Positions 31,069 to 31,395 of a DNA stretch of 31,395 nt are shown here, in pieces. Location of the stretch: positions 1-31,395 of the forward strand of contig JBGCDD010000139.1 in assembly GCA_045105075.1 (NCBI GenBank), written 5' to 3'. The notes under the pieces were generated by a model that was not told the origin of the DNA, did no database searches, and was given only the letters and a program-made list of their open reading frames with translations. Every line of letters starts with the position of its first letter. Position 1 is the first letter of the stretch. Both the position numbers and the translations under genes were made by a program. The stretch comes from JBGCDD01 sp045105075 (GTDB taxonomy: Bacteria > Pseudomonadota > Alphaproteobacteria > Rhodobacterales > Rhodobacteraceae).

Positions 31069-31395
31069 TCAGTAAAAGCTTTGTGGGTCGATATCGACGC
31101 TGAGACGCAGATCGCCCTTCAGGCGGAACGGTGCGATCCAGCGGGCCAGCGCATCCTGCAAGGGCGCGGTTTTATCGGCTTTGACCAGCAAACGCACCCG
31201 GTGGCGACCCCGGATCCGCGCGATGGGCGCGGCGGCGGGGCCAAAGACCTGCGCACCCACCGCGCGCAAAGGGGCGTCCTGGCGGGCCAGCGCGTTGCCC
31301 AGATCGAACACTTGCGCCACATCGCTGCCTGACAGGATGATGCCGGCCATGCGGCCATAGGGGGGCACGCCGGCGGCCTCGCGCTCGCGTGCTTC
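31069..31395 (-). CDS. priA: Primosomal protein N' (PriA), C-terminal part only
   Basis: The frame is open to the window end, so the gene is 5' truncated by the window; 108 residues are visible. They start EAREREAAGVPPYGRMAGII, a characteristic stretch of the PriA C-terminal domain, and end with KGDLRLSVDIDPQSFY, the usual PriA terminus in which VDIDPQSF is conserved. PriA is a 3'-5' helicase that restarts collapsed replication forks. The helicase and zinc regions are outside the window. The stop is followed by the RTX-B upstream block. Confidence 0.93.
   Translation of the reverse strand, partial: EAREREAAGVPPYGRMAGIILSGSDVAQVFDLGNALARQDAPLRAVGAQVFGPAAAPIARIRGRHRVRLLVKADKTAPLQDALARWIAPFRLKGDLRLSVDIDPQSFY

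Overview
The window looks like chromosomal DNA of an alphaproteobacterium of the Rhodobacteraceae (Roseobacter group). The evidence is high GC coding with strong third-position bias, the family-typical order ruvC-ruvA-ruvB-(unknown)-ybgC-tolQ-tolR-tolA-tolB-pal-cpoB-tilS-ftsH, an fhs/folD pair, a DUF1127 gene, a Tad pilus cluster, and dispersed terminator-like elements that I associate with this family. I cannot name a genus. No rRNA, tRNA, CRISPR array, insertion sequence or prophage is visible.

Layout. (1) 1-2445, plus strand: the end of a Tad/Flp pilus operon (partial tadC, two TPR lipoproteins, a prepilin peptidase). It is followed at 2549-3856 by a AAA+ ATPase with what looks like an N-terminal winged helix. 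(2) 4072-7212, plus: a ligase-associated DEXH helicase and its usual partner phosphoesterase PdeM, here without the ligase and exonuclease beside them. (3) 7216-11515, minus: MOSC protein, fhs, folD and a membrane-anchored LytTR regulator. (4) 11624-23274, minus: one nearly continuous chain of 13 genes for Holliday-junction processing (ruvCAB), envelope integrity (ybgC, tolQRAB, pal, cpoB), tRNA-Ile lysidine synthesis (tilS) and membrane proteolysis (ftsH). Several junctions are ATGA overlaps. A strong terminator follows ftsH. (5) 23275-23926: an intergenic region rich in inverted repeats, a DUF1127 gene and a strong terminator. (6) 24044-27989, minus: a small one-TM protein, prmA, a MATE exporter and an MFS transporter. 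(7) 28149-30894, minus: two tandem paralogous secreted RTX proteins, each with a divergent fasciclin-like (FAS1) N-terminal region and exactly 18 nonapeptide units. They share a similar upstream block, and each ends at its own hairpin terminator. (8) 31069-31395: the C-terminal end of priA.

The main oddities are these. ruvA carries an in-frame amber codon at codon 104, followed at once by a Shine-Dalgarno-like run and an in-frame ATG, so it is either a broken gene, a sequence error or a gene split in two. The paired FAS1-RTX genes have a conserved non-coding block upstream. A near-identical 22-23 nt element precedes both folD and the unknown gene after ruvB. ftsH appears to start at TTG, and an AGATCA-TGATCT palindrome lies inside its candidate promoter. 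A quasi-palindrome resembling a LytTR half-site lies just upstream of the LytTR gene. All functional statements rest on reading the sequence and on family knowledge; no database search was run.
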